Below, piece after piece: positions 1 to 8,641 of a stretch of DNA of 64,000 bases (position 1 is its first letter; each line of letters opens with the position of its first letter). The notes under the pieces are model-generated. The model ran no database searches and was not told the origin of the DNA. It was given only the letters and a program-made list of their open reading frames with translations. Position numbers and translations under genes: made by a program. This DNA is from Desulfoluna spongiiphila (GTDB taxonomy: Bacteria > Desulfobacterota > Desulfobacteria > Desulfobacterales > Desulfolunaceae), in assembly GCF_900101345.1 (NCBI RefSeq), contig NZ_FMUX01000018.1, positions 87,543 to 151,542 on the forward strand, written 5' to 3'.

Positions 1-1
1 A

Positions 2-967
2 ACGGTCAAGGACCTGGCCAACCAGGCCTTTGCCGCCTACTTCGGCAAAGAGGCCGTCAAGATCCAGCGGGGAAACGATGAGGTGGACGTGAAAGTCACC
101 TACACCGAGGAAGAACGAAGCACCCTGGAGAGCCTCAAGGACCTCATGGTCAGCACGCCCGACGGCACCATGGTACCGGTGAAGGCCGTTGCCAACATGG
201 AGATCCGCCCCGGCTACTCGGCCATCACGCGCACCGACAACCGCCGCCAGGTCACGGTGAGCGCCGACGTGAACAGCACCAAACTCGTTGCAGGGGAGGT
301 GCTGGAAGAGCTGGGCAGTGGCTTTTTCAGGGAGCTGGAGAAAAAATGGGACGTGGAGGTCCGCCTGAAGGGCAACGCGGAAAAGGACAAAGAAGCCTTT
401 GGAAGCCTTGCCCTGTGGTACCCCCTGGCCGTGCTGAGCATCTACATGATCGTGGCCGCCATGTTCCGCTCCTACATCCAGCCCCTGATCATTCTCCTCA
501 CCGTGCCCTTCGGACTCATCGGCGCGGCCCTCGGCCACGTCATCCTGGGGTTGAACCTCTCGTTGTTCAGCGTCTTCGGCATGGTGGCCCTCTCCGGGGT
601 GGTGGTCAACGACGCCATCGTCCTCATCGACCGCATCAACGGAAACATGAAAGAGGGAATGCCCATGATGGAGGCCATTGTCTCCGGGGGCGTCCGGCGC
701 TTCCGCTCGGTGATGCTCACCAGCGTCACCACCGTGGGCGGGCTCCTCCCGCTGATCCTGGAGACCGACCCGGCCGCCGCCACCATGGTCCCCATGGGTG
801 TCTCCCTGGCGGCAGGGGTCACCTTCGCAACGGTCCTCACCCTCCTGCTGGTCCCCGCCCTCATGGTGGTCATCCATGACGGCCGGCGTGCCCTGGCCCC
901 GGTAATTAAAGACGGCCCCCAGGACTGCCGGGCCGACGAATCGGCCTGGACAGGCAGTGACACATAA
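2..967 (+). CDS. RND family multidrug efflux permease, C-terminal part (cut by window edge)
   Basis: The reading frame is open from the first bases, so the true start lies left of the window; 321 residues are visible. They match the C-terminal half of an AcrB/HAE1-type inner-membrane pump: the end of the second periplasmic porter region (about residues 1-130), then transmembrane helices starting near LALWYPLAVLSIYM. The family segments SGVVVNDAIVLIDRIN and TSVTTVGGLLPLI are present. Such pumps exchange protons for drugs, working with a periplasmic adaptor and TolC. The tolC-like gene 67 bp downstream on the same strand supports an efflux operon. The substrate cannot be read from the sequence. 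Confidence 0.93.
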   Translation, partial: TVKDLANQAFAAYFGKEAVKIQRGNDEVDVKVTYTEEERSTLESLKDLMVSTPDGTMVPVKAVANMEIRPGYSAITRTDNRRQVTVSADVNSTKLVAGEVLEELGSGFFRELEKKWDVEVRLKGNAEKDKEAFGSLALWYPLAVLSIYMIVAAMFRSYIQPLIILLTVPFGLIGAALGHVILGLNLSLFSVFGMVALSGVVVNDAIVLIDRINGNMKEGMPMMEAIVSGGVRRFRSVMLTSVTTVGGLLPLILETDPAAATMVPMGVSLAAGVTFATVLTLLLVPALMVVIHDGRRALAPVIKDGPQDCRADESAWTGSDT

Positions 968-1034
968 CGCGTCGCCCCCGGCAGCCCTGCCGGGGGCCAC
1001 CCCTTTGAATCCTTCGACACACAGGTAACAAGAC

Positions 1035-2372
1035 ATGCCTTTAAAAACACACGTGCTTTTTTTTCTCAGCCTGGTGGGTCTCGCAGCCTCCCTGCCGGCT
1101 GCCGCAGCCCAGCAGGCGGCCACAACCCCTGGGGCCTCCCTCCAGGTCCTCGACCTTGCCACGGCAAAAGAAATCGCCGTCGCAGGCAGCCCCTCCCTTC
1201 GCGCGGTGCAGGACCGCATTGAGCAGGCCCGGCAGCAGGTAAGGCAAAAACAGGCGGCCTGGCTCCCGAGCCTCGACGCCACCACCTCCCTCACCCACAC
1301 GGAGGACGCCGCCAATGCCACACTCTCTGACGACGGAGACACCTACGACGCTGCCCTTACGGCAACCCTGACCCTGTTTGACGGATTCAGCAGATCGTAT
1401 AACCTGAAATCGGCCAGGTACGGCGAGACGGCCTCGGTGGAGGCGGAAAAGGACGCACGCCGCCTCCTGATCTTCAGCGTGGCCCAGAGCTATTACGCCC
1501 TTCAAAGCGCGACGGAAAACATCGCCATCGCCCAGTCGGACAAAGACTACAACGCCGGGCAGCTCCTGGAGGCCGAGGCCCGCCATAACGTGGGGGCAGG
1601 CTCATTGAGTGATGTCCTCAACTTCAAAATCAAGGTCAACACGGCCGCCTCGTCCCTGATAAACGCCGAAAAAACCTACGCCGTGACCCTCACCGGCCTG
1701 GCAGCCCTCATGGGTGTTGACGAAAAAGACTTTCCGGAGGATTTCACCCTGGCCCCGCTGGAGACAACCGGTCCATGGGACTCCGCCCCCCTTGTCACCG
1801 AAGACCTGGTCACAGAGGCCCTGGCCCTTCGCCCCGACCTTGGGCAAAATGATGCCGCCCTGAAGCAGGCAGACACCGCCATCGGCATCGCCCGCTCCGG
1901 GTACTACCCCACCGTAAACCTCAAAGGGGCCTTTTCCGGATCCCGGGAAGACAATGCCCGTTACGAAGGGGATGATTTCGGCAGCAGCATCGGGGTCACC
2001 GTTCAGATGAACCTCTTTGCCGGCGGCGATACCCGGGCAAAAGTAACGGAGGCCGAAGCGGCCCGGCGGGAAGCCCTCCACAGCCTTGAAGACTTAAAAC
2101 TTACCGTGAGAAAAGAGGTGAGGGAGGCGGTGGAAGAGATTGACACGGCCCACAGGCAGGTTAAGCTTCAGGAGGAGACCGTGGCCCTGACCCGCCGTAG
2201 CCGGGAGCTGGTGGAAGAGGAGTACCGTGCGGGAAAAACCAGCGTGGTGAAACTCAACGAAGCCCAGAACAACCTGGTCAGCGCCGAAGGCGACCTCGTG
2301 GACGCCCGGGTGAGCCTCTTCACCGCCTGGGAAAAGATCCGATCGGTCACCGGAACAAACCTGAACAGGTGA
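1035..2372 (+). CDS. TolC family outer-membrane efflux protein
   Basis: A protein of 445 residues with a signal peptide (MPLKTHVLFFLSLVGLAA, cleavage near AAAAQQ). Two homologous halves of long helices follow, rich in Ala, Glu and Gln, as in OEP/TolC trimers that form the outer-membrane exit duct. LTLFDGFSR in the first half and MNLFAGGDTR in the second are the paired strand segments characteristic of the family. Its place just after the RND pump suggests the two work together. No conventional terminator follows; an interspersed repeat starts 25 bp after the stop. Confidence 0.93.
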   Translation: MPLKTHVLFFLSLVGLAASLPAAAAQQAATTPGASLQVLDLATAKEIAVAGSPSLRAVQDRIEQARQQVRQKQAAWLPSLDATTSLTHTEDAANATLSDDGDTYDAALTATLTLFDGFSRSYNLKSARYGETASVEAEKDARRLLIFSVAQSYYALQSATENIAIAQSDKDYNAGQLLEAEARHNVGAGSLSDVLNFKIKVNTAASSLINAEKTYAVTLTGLAALMGVDEKDFPEDFTLAPLETTGPWDSAPLVTEDLVTEALALRPDLGQNDAALKQADTAIGIARSGYYPTVNLKGAFSGSREDNARYEGDDFGSSIGVTVQMNLFAGGDTRAKVTEAEAARREALHSLEDLKLTVRKEVREAVEEIDTAHRQVKLQEETVALTRRSRELVEEEYRAGKTSVVKLNEAQNNLVSAEGDLVDARVSLFTAWEKIRSVTGTNLNR

Positions 2373-2397
2373 GACAGCAAAGCAAAAGAAAAAAAAC

Positions 2398-2557
2398 GCC
2401 TCCGGCGGCCCTGCCGGGGGCTAAACTTTTGAAAAGTTTAACAAACAAATTTTAAAAATCTTCTTGAATGAATTTTACGTTAAAGGCGGATGTGATTTGA
2501 CCCGAGGAACGAGGGGCAAAACGCATTCGTGACCTGCTTTCGAGGTGGCTCACCTCG
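2398..2557 (+). repeat. Interspersed hairpin repeat, copy 1 (right end missing)
   Basis: It begins with the family hairpin (arms GCCTCCGGC and GCCGGGGGC, loop GGCCCT), then AAACTTTT/AAAAGTTT, the hairpin around CCCGAGGAACGAGG, and CGAGGTG/CACCTCG. The terminal GCCGCCGGAGGC is missing: after the last small hairpin the sequence passes directly into the ribosome-binding region of the response regulator at 2574. The copy therefore fills nearly the whole gap between tolC and that gene. Confidence 0.85.
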
Positions 2558-2573
2558 CTGAAAGGGCACGGAC

Positions 2574-3263
2574 ATGACACAAAACGCGTTGCGCATCCTG
2601 ATCATTGAGGACAACCGGGACATTGCCGAAAATATCGGCGACTACTTCGACGCCCGCGGCCACGTCACCGACTTTGCCATGGACGGCATCACCGGCCTGC
2701 ACCTGGCCCTCACCGGAACCTACGACGTGATCATCCTGGACCTGATGCTCCCCGGCATGGACGGCCTGACCCTCTGCGCCAAACTCCGGCAGGAAGGGGG
2801 GAAAACAACCCCTGTCCTCATGCTTACCGCCCGGGACACCCTGGACGACAAGCTGATCGGATTTGACACCGGGGCCGACGACTACCTGGTCAAACCCTTT
2901 GCCCTGGAAGAGCTGGCTGCACGGGTGCTGGCCCTTTCCCGGCGAAACAGCAAGCCCTCAACCGCCCTGCTCCAGGTCGGAGACCTCACCCTGGACACGG
3001 CCACCCTGAAGGCGCACCGGCAGGGCCGCGAAATCGAGCTGAACCACACCTGCCTCACCATTTTGAAGCACCTCATGGAGGCCTCCCCCCATGTGGTCAC
3101 CCGCAGGGAGCTGGAGCATGCCCTCTGGGGGGACACCCCGCCGGGAAGCGATGCCCTGAGGTCCCACCTCTACACCCTGCGCACCAAAATCGACAAACCC
3201 TTCAACGCTCCGCTGCTCCATACCCTCCACGGTATCGGGTACCGGGTGGAGGCAACCTCATGA
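2574..3263 (+). CDS. OmpR/PhoB-type response regulator
   Basis: A 229-residue protein with an N-terminal receiver domain (residues 7-120) and a C-terminal winged helix (about 130-227). The acidic pocket is E12/D13, the phospho-acceptor is D56 in ILDLMLPG, and Lys in DDYLVKPF is conserved. The recognition region resembles PhoB/OmpR (SDALRSHLYTLRTKI, GIGYRV). A weak AAAGGG precedes the ATG by 7 bp. It overlaps the histidine kinase gene by 4 bp, so the two are co-translated partners. Targets are unknown; the neighbouring efflux genes are candidates by position only. Confidence 0.95.
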   Translation: MTQNALRILIIEDNRDIAENIGDYFDARGHVTDFAMDGITGLHLALTGTYDVIILDLMLPGMDGLTLCAKLRQEGGKTTPVLMLTARDTLDDKLIGFDTGADDYLVKPFALEELAARVLALSRRNSKPSTALLQVGDLTLDTATLKAHRQGREIELNHTCLTILKHLMEASPHVVTRRELEHALWGDTPPGSDALRSHLYTLRTKIDKPFNAPLLHTLHGIGYRVEATS

Positions 3264-4579
3264 CGCGCCATCGACACCCGCCCATGGAACTCAAACCAAG
3301 GTTTTTCAAAACCCATGCGTTTCGGGTCTTTCTCTCCTTTGTGCTCTTCGGCTCCCTGCTCACCCTGGGGTACGGCCTGGCCGTCTCCCACCAGATGCGC
3401 CGCATCCATTCCAAAATGGAAAACTTCCGTGTCCAGGAGGAGATCAAAAACTACCTGGACAACTACGCCCGCCAAAAGGCCCCCTTTCTCACCAGAAGCC
3501 TGTTCATCAATATTTATGATGATATCGAAGACGTCCCCCCCAACGTTCGGGACCTGCTCCGGGGGCTTCCGGACGGGACTTACTTTTCCAACGGTTCGGA
3601 CGGGCTCGGGGGCCCGGCCTTCCACAGGTACCTCATCCGCAGCCTGCCGGAACAAGAGAAAAAACTCTACTTCATCGTGGATGACGGGGGATTTGAGGCA
3701 CGGTTCGGCCTCCATGAACAGATAGATCGTGTGTTTCGATACGGCTTTTTCGTGGCGGCGGCCCTGAGCATTATCGTGGGCTTTGCCAACGCCCACCTGC
3801 TGATCCACCCCCTGTTCAGACTCATAGAGCGGACCAGCCGTTCCAGGCCCGAGGACCTGCCCGTGGGGTTTGCCGAAGAATACGCCCACGACGAAGTAGG
3901 GGCCCTGGCCCGGGCCATGGACAGCACCAACAAGCGCATCCGGGCCTTCATCGAACGGGAGCAGCAGTTCACCCGGGATGCCAGCCATGAACTCCGGACC
4001 CCTGTCACCGTTATCAAAGGGGCAGTGGAGCTCATGGACCAGCTCACAGAAAAAGACAAAAAAAACATCCGGCGCCCGCTGAAACGCATCGAACGCTCCG
4101 TCTCCGAAATGGAAGCCCTCATCGAAAGCCTGCTGCTGAAGGCTCGGGAGGAGACCGCCATGGGTGCCGAATCCTTTGCGGCTCGCCCCCTGGTGGAACA
4201 GGCCATCCAGGAGAGCAGCTATCTCGTGGAGGGAAAAGGCGTCATCCTCTCCTTCCAATGCACCGGTGATCCGGCCCTTGATGTGTCGGGACCCGATTTC
4301 AAGATGGCCGTCTCCAACCTCATCCGCAACGCCTGCACCTACACACGGGAGGGCACCGTCACCGCACGGCTTGAACCTGCATGGTTTGAGGTGGAAGATA
4401 CGGGACCGGGCATTGACCCCACCATCATCGACCAGATCACCGACCCCTTCGTCAAATGCGAGGCAAGCCAGGGCCACGGTATCGGCCTGTCCATCGTCAA
4501 ACGGGTCTGCGACCAGGCAGGCTGGGACCTCGCCATCTCCTCCCGGGCCGGTGGGACCCGGATTCGCATCACCTTCTGA
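3260..4579 (+). CDS. Sensor histidine kinase
   Basis: A 439-residue membrane kinase. A first transmembrane helix (about 24-45), a periplasmic sensing region of about 110 residues and a second helix near 160-180 lead into a HisKA dimerisation domain. H243 in the SHELRTPVTV motif is the phosphorylated residue. The ATPase domain shows the N box (NLIRNACTYT), G1 (EDTGPGID) and G2 (GHGIGLSIVKR). It shares ATGA with the response regulator upstream. The stop lies only 7 bp from the stop of the convergent MATE gene, with no terminator between them. The signal sensed is unknown. Confidence 0.95.
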   Translation: MTRHRHPPMELKPRFFKTHAFRVFLSFVLFGSLLTLGYGLAVSHQMRRIHSKMENFRVQEEIKNYLDNYARQKAPFLTRSLFINIYDDIEDVPPNVRDLLRGLPDGTYFSNGSDGLGGPAFHRYLIRSLPEQEKKLYFIVDDGGFEARFGLHEQIDRVFRYGFFVAAALSIIVGFANAHLLIHPLFRLIERTSRSRPEDLPVGFAEEYAHDEVGALARAMDSTNKRIRAFIEREQQFTRDASHELRTPVTVIKGAVELMDQLTEKDKKNIRRPLKRIERSVSEMEALIESLLLKAREETAMGAESFAARPLVEQAIQESSYLVEGKGVILSFQCTGDPALDVSGPDFKMAVSNLIRNACTYTREGTVTARLEPAWFEVEDTGPGIDPTIIDQITDPFVKCEASQGHGIGLSIVKRVCDQAGWDLAISSRAGGTRIRITF

Positions 4580-4586
4580 GCCCGGG

Positions 4587-5978
4587 TCACGCCTTGGAGA
4601 CACCTACCGTAACCGCCTCGCGGCCACATCCCGGGGAGAGGTAGACCCCTCGATAGGCTCGGGCAAACCAAAGGCTTACAGCAAGGGTGGCCAGCTCCGC
4701 TGCGGGCACCGAGAGCCAGATCCCGGAAATCCCCAGCATGGGGGGAAGCAGCCAGACAAACCCCAGGGTAAAGACGAAGGTCCGTAAAAAGGTGAGGAGC
4801 GCGGAAATCTTTCCGTTGTTCACCGAGGTAAAAAAAGCCGAACAAAAAATGGAAATCCCGTTTAACAAAAACGTGAAGGCAACGATCCTAAGGCCCCCTT
4901 GGGCAAGGGCCGTCACCTCGGGCTGTCCCTCGGCAAACAGGCGGATCACCTGCCCGCCCCACACCCAGGTGAACACAAAGGTGGCCAGGGAGGTCACCCC
5001 GATGACCCGGCAGGAGTGGGCAATGAGCCCCTTGAGCTTCTCAACGTTCCGGGCACCGTAGTTAAAGCTGAGAACCGGAGCCACCCCCATGCTGAGCCCG
5101 ATGTACAGGGAGGAGAGCAGAAAGTAGAGGTACATGATGATGGAAAGGGCCGCCACGCCCTTCTCTCCGGCATACGTGATGATCACCAGGTTGAAGACCA
5201 GGGTTTTTACCCCGCTGGCGATCTCGGAGACCATCTCCGAAGAACCATTCAGGACGGTGTTCCGGAGAAACAGGACATCAAGCTTCGGACGGGTGAAGGT
5301 AAGGGAAACAGACCGCTTCAAGAAATAGAAGGCCCCGATCACCCCGGAGAGCCCGATGCCGGTGGCCGAGGCCACGCCCGCACCGTGGAGCCCCATGTCC
5401 AGGCGCACGATCAAAAGATAATCGAGAAGGATGTTGGTGAACCCGCCGGCCAGGGTGATGTAAAAGGCCCACACAGGCTTTCCGTCCAGTCGGATAAAAA
5501 ACTCGAAAAAAATCTGAAGCACCACGGCAGCAAGCCCCGCCCCAAAGGCCTTGAGGTAGACGCTGCAGTAAGGAAGCAGGGTATCCGTGGCCCCAAGGAG
5601 CCGGGAGATCCGCTCCACCCCCACCCCCTTCAGCAACACGAGAATCGCCACAGCCACCACCACAAGACTCACGAACGCCAGGGAAAAATGCCGGTTGGCC
5701 CGATCCCGGTGTCCCTCCCCCAGCTCAATGCCGATGATGGCGCTGGACCCGGCAGCCACCATGATGCCGATGCCGAAGCAGAAACTGAACAAGGGCATGA
5801 TGATGTTCATGGCAGCCAGGGCAAGGGACCCGATGTAACGGGAGACAAACAGCCCATCCACCACCATGTACAGGGAAATGGTGATAATGCTCAATATAGA
5901 CGGGGTGACAAACCGGAGGAAATCACCCATGCTCCACTCTCTTTTAAAATGCTCTTCCATCTCGCTCTTCGCTCTCAT
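4587..5978 (-). CDS. MATE family efflux transporter
   Basis: A 463-residue, 12-helix integral membrane protein of the MATE/DinF-NorM superfamily, which exports cationic drugs or metabolites using Na+ or H+ gradients. The first helix holds the family-like segment FVTPSILSIITISLYMVVDG, followed by LFVSRYIGS. An open frame extends upstream to 6128, but that extension translates the interspersed repeat, so it is not real protein. The start is placed at the ATG at 5978; the ATG at 5960 (MEEHFKREW) is an equally possible start, and neither has a strong ribosome-binding site. It is divergent from the MerR regulator, a plausible controller. Confidence 0.9.
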   Translation of the reverse strand: MRAKSEMEEHFKREWSMGDFLRFVTPSILSIITISLYMVVDGLFVSRYIGSLALAAMNIIMPLFSFCFGIGIMVAAGSSAIIGIELGEGHRDRANRHFSLAFVSLVVVAVAILVLLKGVGVERISRLLGATDTLLPYCSVYLKAFGAGLAAVVLQIFFEFFIRLDGKPVWAFYITLAGGFTNILLDYLLIVRLDMGLHGAGVASATGIGLSGVIGAFYFLKRSVSLTFTRPKLDVLFLRNTVLNGSSEMVSEIASGVKTLVFNLVIITYAGEKGVAALSIIMYLYFLLSSLYIGLSMGVAPVLSFNYGARNVEKLKGLIAHSCRVIGVTSLATFVFTWVWGGQVIRLFAEGQPEVTALAQGGLRIVAFTFLLNGISIFCSAFFTSVNNGKISALLTFLRTFVFTLGFVWLLPPMLGISGIWLSVPAAELATLAVSLWFARAYRGVYLSPGCGREAVTVGVSKA

Positions 5979-6051
5979 GAATGTATGTCGAGTAACGCGC
6001 CATCTGCTAAAAGGCTGCCTTCTATGGTCACAGAGAAAAAAAACCAAAAAA

Positions 6052-6222
6052 GCCTCCGGCGGCAAGGTGTGCCACCTTGAAAGCAGGTTGCGAATGCCCT
6101 TTCCCCTTCGTTCCTCAGGGAAAATCACATTCGCCTTTCATTCAGATTTAACTGAATCTGTTTTTTAAAACCTGTTTATCAAACTTTTCAAAAGCTTGCC
6201 CCCCGTCAGGGCCGCCGGAGGC
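6052..6222 (-). repeat. Interspersed hairpin repeat, copy 2 (complete core)
   Basis: 171 bp bounded by GCCTCCGGCGGC and GCCGCCGGAGGC. Inside are AAGGTG/CACCTT, the GCGAATG.../...CATTCGC hairpin with the TTCGTTCCTCAGG loop, the dyad TTCAGATTTAACTGAA and the AAACTTTT module. The stretch just left of it (6015-6051, containing CCTTCTATGGT) resembles the extra module seen beside the copies at 25831 and 51009. It is one of two copies lying head to tail between the divergent MATE and MerR genes. Confidence 0.85.
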
Positions 6223-6240
6223 ATCTTTAACCGGGTTCAA

Positions 6241-6358
6241 AAAGGTGTGCCACCTTGAGAGCACAGTCGCCTTTCATTCAAATTAAACTGAACCTGTTTT
6301 TCAAAACCTGTTTGTTAAACTTTTCAAAAGTTTAGCCCCCGGCAGGGCCGCCGGAGGC
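6241..6358 (-). repeat. Interspersed hairpin repeat, copy 3 (tandem, internally deleted)
   Basis: Directly follows copy 2 in the same orientation. It keeps AAGGTG/CACCTT, the TTCAAATTAAACTGAA dyad, the AAACTTTT/AAAAGTTT module and the terminal GCCCCCGGC...GCCGGAGGC hairpin, but it lacks the large central hairpin. Another end-like fragment (GCCTCCGGGGGC) sits at 6374-6385. Confidence 0.8.
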
Positions 6359-6446
6359 ATTTTTAACCGAACTGCCTCCGGGGGCAAGGGCAGCGAAGGC
6401 ATTAAGCTGAAAAATTACGATGTGAAAATGGTCATCTCTTAAGGTA

Positions 6447-6459
6447 TATAGTAACTATA
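6447..6459. promoter_or_regulatory. Dyad upstream of the MerR gene, probable operator
   Basis: TATAGT-A-ACTATA is a perfect 13-bp dyad 26 bp before the MerR-family start codon, followed by GGGTC. Regulators of this family bind dyads lying between -35 and -10 elements. Autoregulation is likely by position, but no clear promoter hexamers were identified. Confidence 0.5.
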
Positions 6460-6485
6460 GGGTCAAGAAAAAAAAGGGAGGCGTC

Positions 6486-7292
6486 ATGAAGGTAAGATTT
6501 ATGGCCGGAGAGATGGCGAGGCTGCACAACATATCGAAGCAAAGCCTCCTGCACTACGACAAGATCGGCCTCTTTAAGCCCAGCAAAGTCCACAGCAGGA
6601 CGGGCTACCGGTACTACACCCTGGACCAGTTTGAAGATCTGGACGTGATTCTCTGCTTAAAAAGCCTGGGGATGAAACTTGGGGAGATCAAAACCTACCT
6701 GACCAAAGGATCCATTGACGAACGCATCGACATCCTGGAAGGCCAGGAGGCGGTGATCCAGGAAAAAATCCTTGAAATCAAGCGGACCCAGGGCCGCCTG
6801 ACCTCCATCATCACCGCCCTGAAAAGCCAGCGAACCATCGTTCCCATGGACATGGGCATCCGGTGGTTCGACACCATGCATGTTGTCCGGAAACCAGTGG
6901 AGACCCCCCATGACCTTTACGCCCTGGAGCTTGCCATCAAGGAGCTTTTCCAAGCCACCCGTGGCGACGACCAGACAGAATTCCACCAGTTGCTGACCTG
7001 CGTTGAGGTCTCCCCGGACACACAAGAGCGCTTTCAAAGCGTCGCCCTCCACGTTCCCGCCACCACCGGGACCAGCATTCCGGCGGGAGAGTATGCCTAT
7101 TTCTACCACAAGGGCCGCTTTGATGAACTCCCCCAGTCCAGGGCAAAGCTGTGGGCGTATATCGCCCGGCAAGGGTACACAACCGGCGACACAGCCATTG
7201 AAAAGGTCCTCCTGGACTCCCTGGCCGTCCCCAGTGAGGACGATTACCTCATTGAGATCCGCATGCCGGTGACCAAAATGCCTTCCCCGTAA
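6486..7292 (+). CDS. MerR family regulator with GyrI-like effector domain
   Basis: A 268-residue protein. Its N-terminal winged helix has the family pattern (EMARLHNISKQSLLHYDKIG, then SRTGYRYYTLDQ), followed by the helix LKSLGMKLGEIKTYL and a coiled coil (about 80-120). The C-terminal half (about 130-265) looks like the GyrI/BmrR ligand-binding fold. Such proteins bind lipophilic or cationic drugs and activate exporters. A strong AAGGGAGG precedes the ATG. It lies divergent from the MATE exporter, its probable target. Its stop is 16 bp from the stop of the methyltransferase. Confidence 0.88.
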   Translation: MKVRFMAGEMARLHNISKQSLLHYDKIGLFKPSKVHSRTGYRYYTLDQFEDLDVILCLKSLGMKLGEIKTYLTKGSIDERIDILEGQEAVIQEKILEIKRTQGRLTSIITALKSQRTIVPMDMGIRWFDTMHVVRKPVETPHDLYALELAIKELFQATRGDDQTEFHQLLTCVEVSPDTQERFQSVALHVPATTGTSIPAGEYAYFYHKGRFDELPQSRAKLWAYIARQGYTTGDTAIEKVLLDSLAVPSEDDYLIEIRMPVTKMPSP

Positions 7293-7308
7293 GTCATCAG
7301 AACGCCTC

Positions 7309-7908
7309 TTATGGCTTTCCCCCTTTCGCATCCAACAGATACCCCAGCCAGATATCCGCGTTGCCCCGTGCCGACGCGGACCGGGACATGGAGAGAACCG
7401 TAAGGCCGGCCCCTTGGGCAACCCGCCTGAAGTCGTCATCCTGCCAGTAATAAAAGGAGCGATGGTCGGCATCGGCACCGGCCCCTTCGCCCTCCTTCAG
7501 CGAAACATACAGGCGACCGTCGTTGGCCAGGGCCCTTGCCAGGCGGGCAAGATGAGCGGGAACCGCTTCGTGGGGAAGGTGGACCAGAACCCCTGAGACG
7601 AGGATACCGTCCCAGGATCTGTCCAGGAGATCGGTGGTGGTGAGCTCCCCGACGGTGACAGGACAGCCCGAATGGGTTTCTGCCAGGGCGGCCAGGGCGG
7701 GGGAGGGCTCCAGACCGTGGGGGAAAAAACCACGATTTTTCAACCAGAGGAGATCCCGGCCGGAGCCGCAGCCGATATCAAGGATCCTGGCGCCGGGGGA
7801 AAGGGCCTCGGCCAGGGGGTTGAGAATGGGGGTGGGGTCGATGTTCACGGTGGCGTCGAAGAACCGGCGCGCCTCCTGCTCGTAATAGTCCCGTGTGCTG
7901 TCGTCCAT
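7309..7908 (-). CDS. Class I SAM-dependent methyltransferase
   Basis: A 199-residue Rossmann-fold methyltransferase. Motif I is ILDIGCGSGRDLLWLKNRG, the acidic end of strand 2 is HGLEPS, and motif IV is WDGILVSGVLVHLPHE. The pattern is typical of small-molecule or tellurite-resistance-like methyltransferases; the substrate cannot be told. The start at 7908 is chosen because GGGAG lies 8 bp upstream; the open frame extends to 7959. One of three TetR-like dyads (7950-7965) lies about 40 bp upstream, so it may be repressor-controlled. Confidence 0.85.
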   Translation of the reverse strand: MDDSTRDYYEQEARRFFDATVNIDPTPILNPLAEALSPGARILDIGCGSGRDLLWLKNRGFFPHGLEPSPALAALAETHSGCPVTVGELTTTDLLDRSWDGILVSGVLVHLPHEAVPAHLARLARALANDGRLYVSLKEGEGAGADADHRSFYYWQDDDFRRVAQGAGLTVLSMSRSASARGNADIWLGYLLDAKGGKP

Positions 7909-7949
7909 GGCAAAGGCTCCCAACATGCTTGTTTCTTGTCTTTTTAAGC

Positions 7950-7965
7950 AAACGAACATTTATTT
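7950..7965. promoter_or_regulatory. TetR-like 16-bp dyad, site 1
   Basis: AAACGAACATTTATTT, an imperfect palindrome close to a common form AAACGAACATTCGTTT. It lies 42 bp upstream of the methyltransferase start on the minus strand. It is one of three near-matches in the 730-bp gene-free stretch. Confidence 0.4.
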
Positions 7966-8115
7966 ATTAAATCAGTTCCTGATAAGGCATCCCTGCCTCA
8001 CACATAAAGGGCCGGTCGTCGCCCCGAAGGGGCCACCTTCTTCTATAGCTTCCAGAGGATTAAAGGCAAGGGTTGCCTGCCTGAGTTAAAAAAGAAGTTA
8101 TCATCCGAAGCGGCC

Positions 8116-8131
8116 AAACGAGCATTCATTT
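8116..8131. promoter_or_regulatory. TetR-like 16-bp dyad, site 2
   Basis: AAACGAGCATTCATTT, 166 bp from site 1, with the same half-sites AAACGA and a degenerate TCGTTT. Confidence 0.4.
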
Positions 8132-8326
8132 ATCCGTGAAATTGCCCAAAACGTTCTGGCCGTTTTTTCCTCGCACCGGATTCCCCCTTGGCATCCACGG
8201 CACCCCATGAAAATAAACGGTGCCCACCCGTCCCTTTCTCCTCCCCCCAAAGCCGGCACCCCAACCCTTCTGGCAAGGACACCAGGCCCCTCCCAAGCCC
8301 TTTGAATATTTCAGGCAACCTCTTTT

Positions 8327-8342
8327 AAACGAATGTTCGCTT
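8327..8342. promoter_or_regulatory. TetR-like 16-bp dyad, site 3
   Basis: AAACGAATGTTCGCTT, 211 bp from site 2. It contains the perfect core CGAATGTTCG and is the best palindrome of the three. It lies about 300 bp before the sigma-54 activator gene. Confidence 0.42.
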
Positions 8343-8641
8343 ATTTTAATAAACCGGGCATTATCTGTGGATGAGAGCTCTTGACCGGTTTTCCCAAAGC
8401 CATCTTCCATGGGGCAAAATCACCGAAAGACAAGCGTCTTAATCCCCACTGTTTCATCCCATAAAATTGGATCAGATATCCACACAGACGAAAAACCGAA
8501 CGATCGTTTATCTTCATTTTTCCGGCAAAAACTGTACATTTCAGATCCCCTTTCAAGAACACCCTTTCCTTATGACCCGCCATTTAGTAGGTCTCGGGGG
8601 TACCCCTTTCCACGTGGATGACCAGCAGACGGAGCAGTGCC

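Larger units (their letters stand above)
7966..8641. other. Gene-free stretch between methyltransferase and sigma-54 activator
   Basis: No open frame here has coding character or a ribosome-binding site. Apart from two of the TetR-like dyads, it holds a G/C-rich patch (8200-8300) and the palindrome AACGATCGTT near 8500. The promoter of the sigma-54 activator must lie in its right part, but no convincing hexamers were found. Confidence 0.5.

Noticed and set aside
3170..4603. A 477-codon minus-strand open frame opposite the histidine kinase
   Set aside because: It is the antisense shadow of a gene with complete kinase motifs, with no ribosome-binding site and no recognisable domain. GC-rich DNA gives many such frames.
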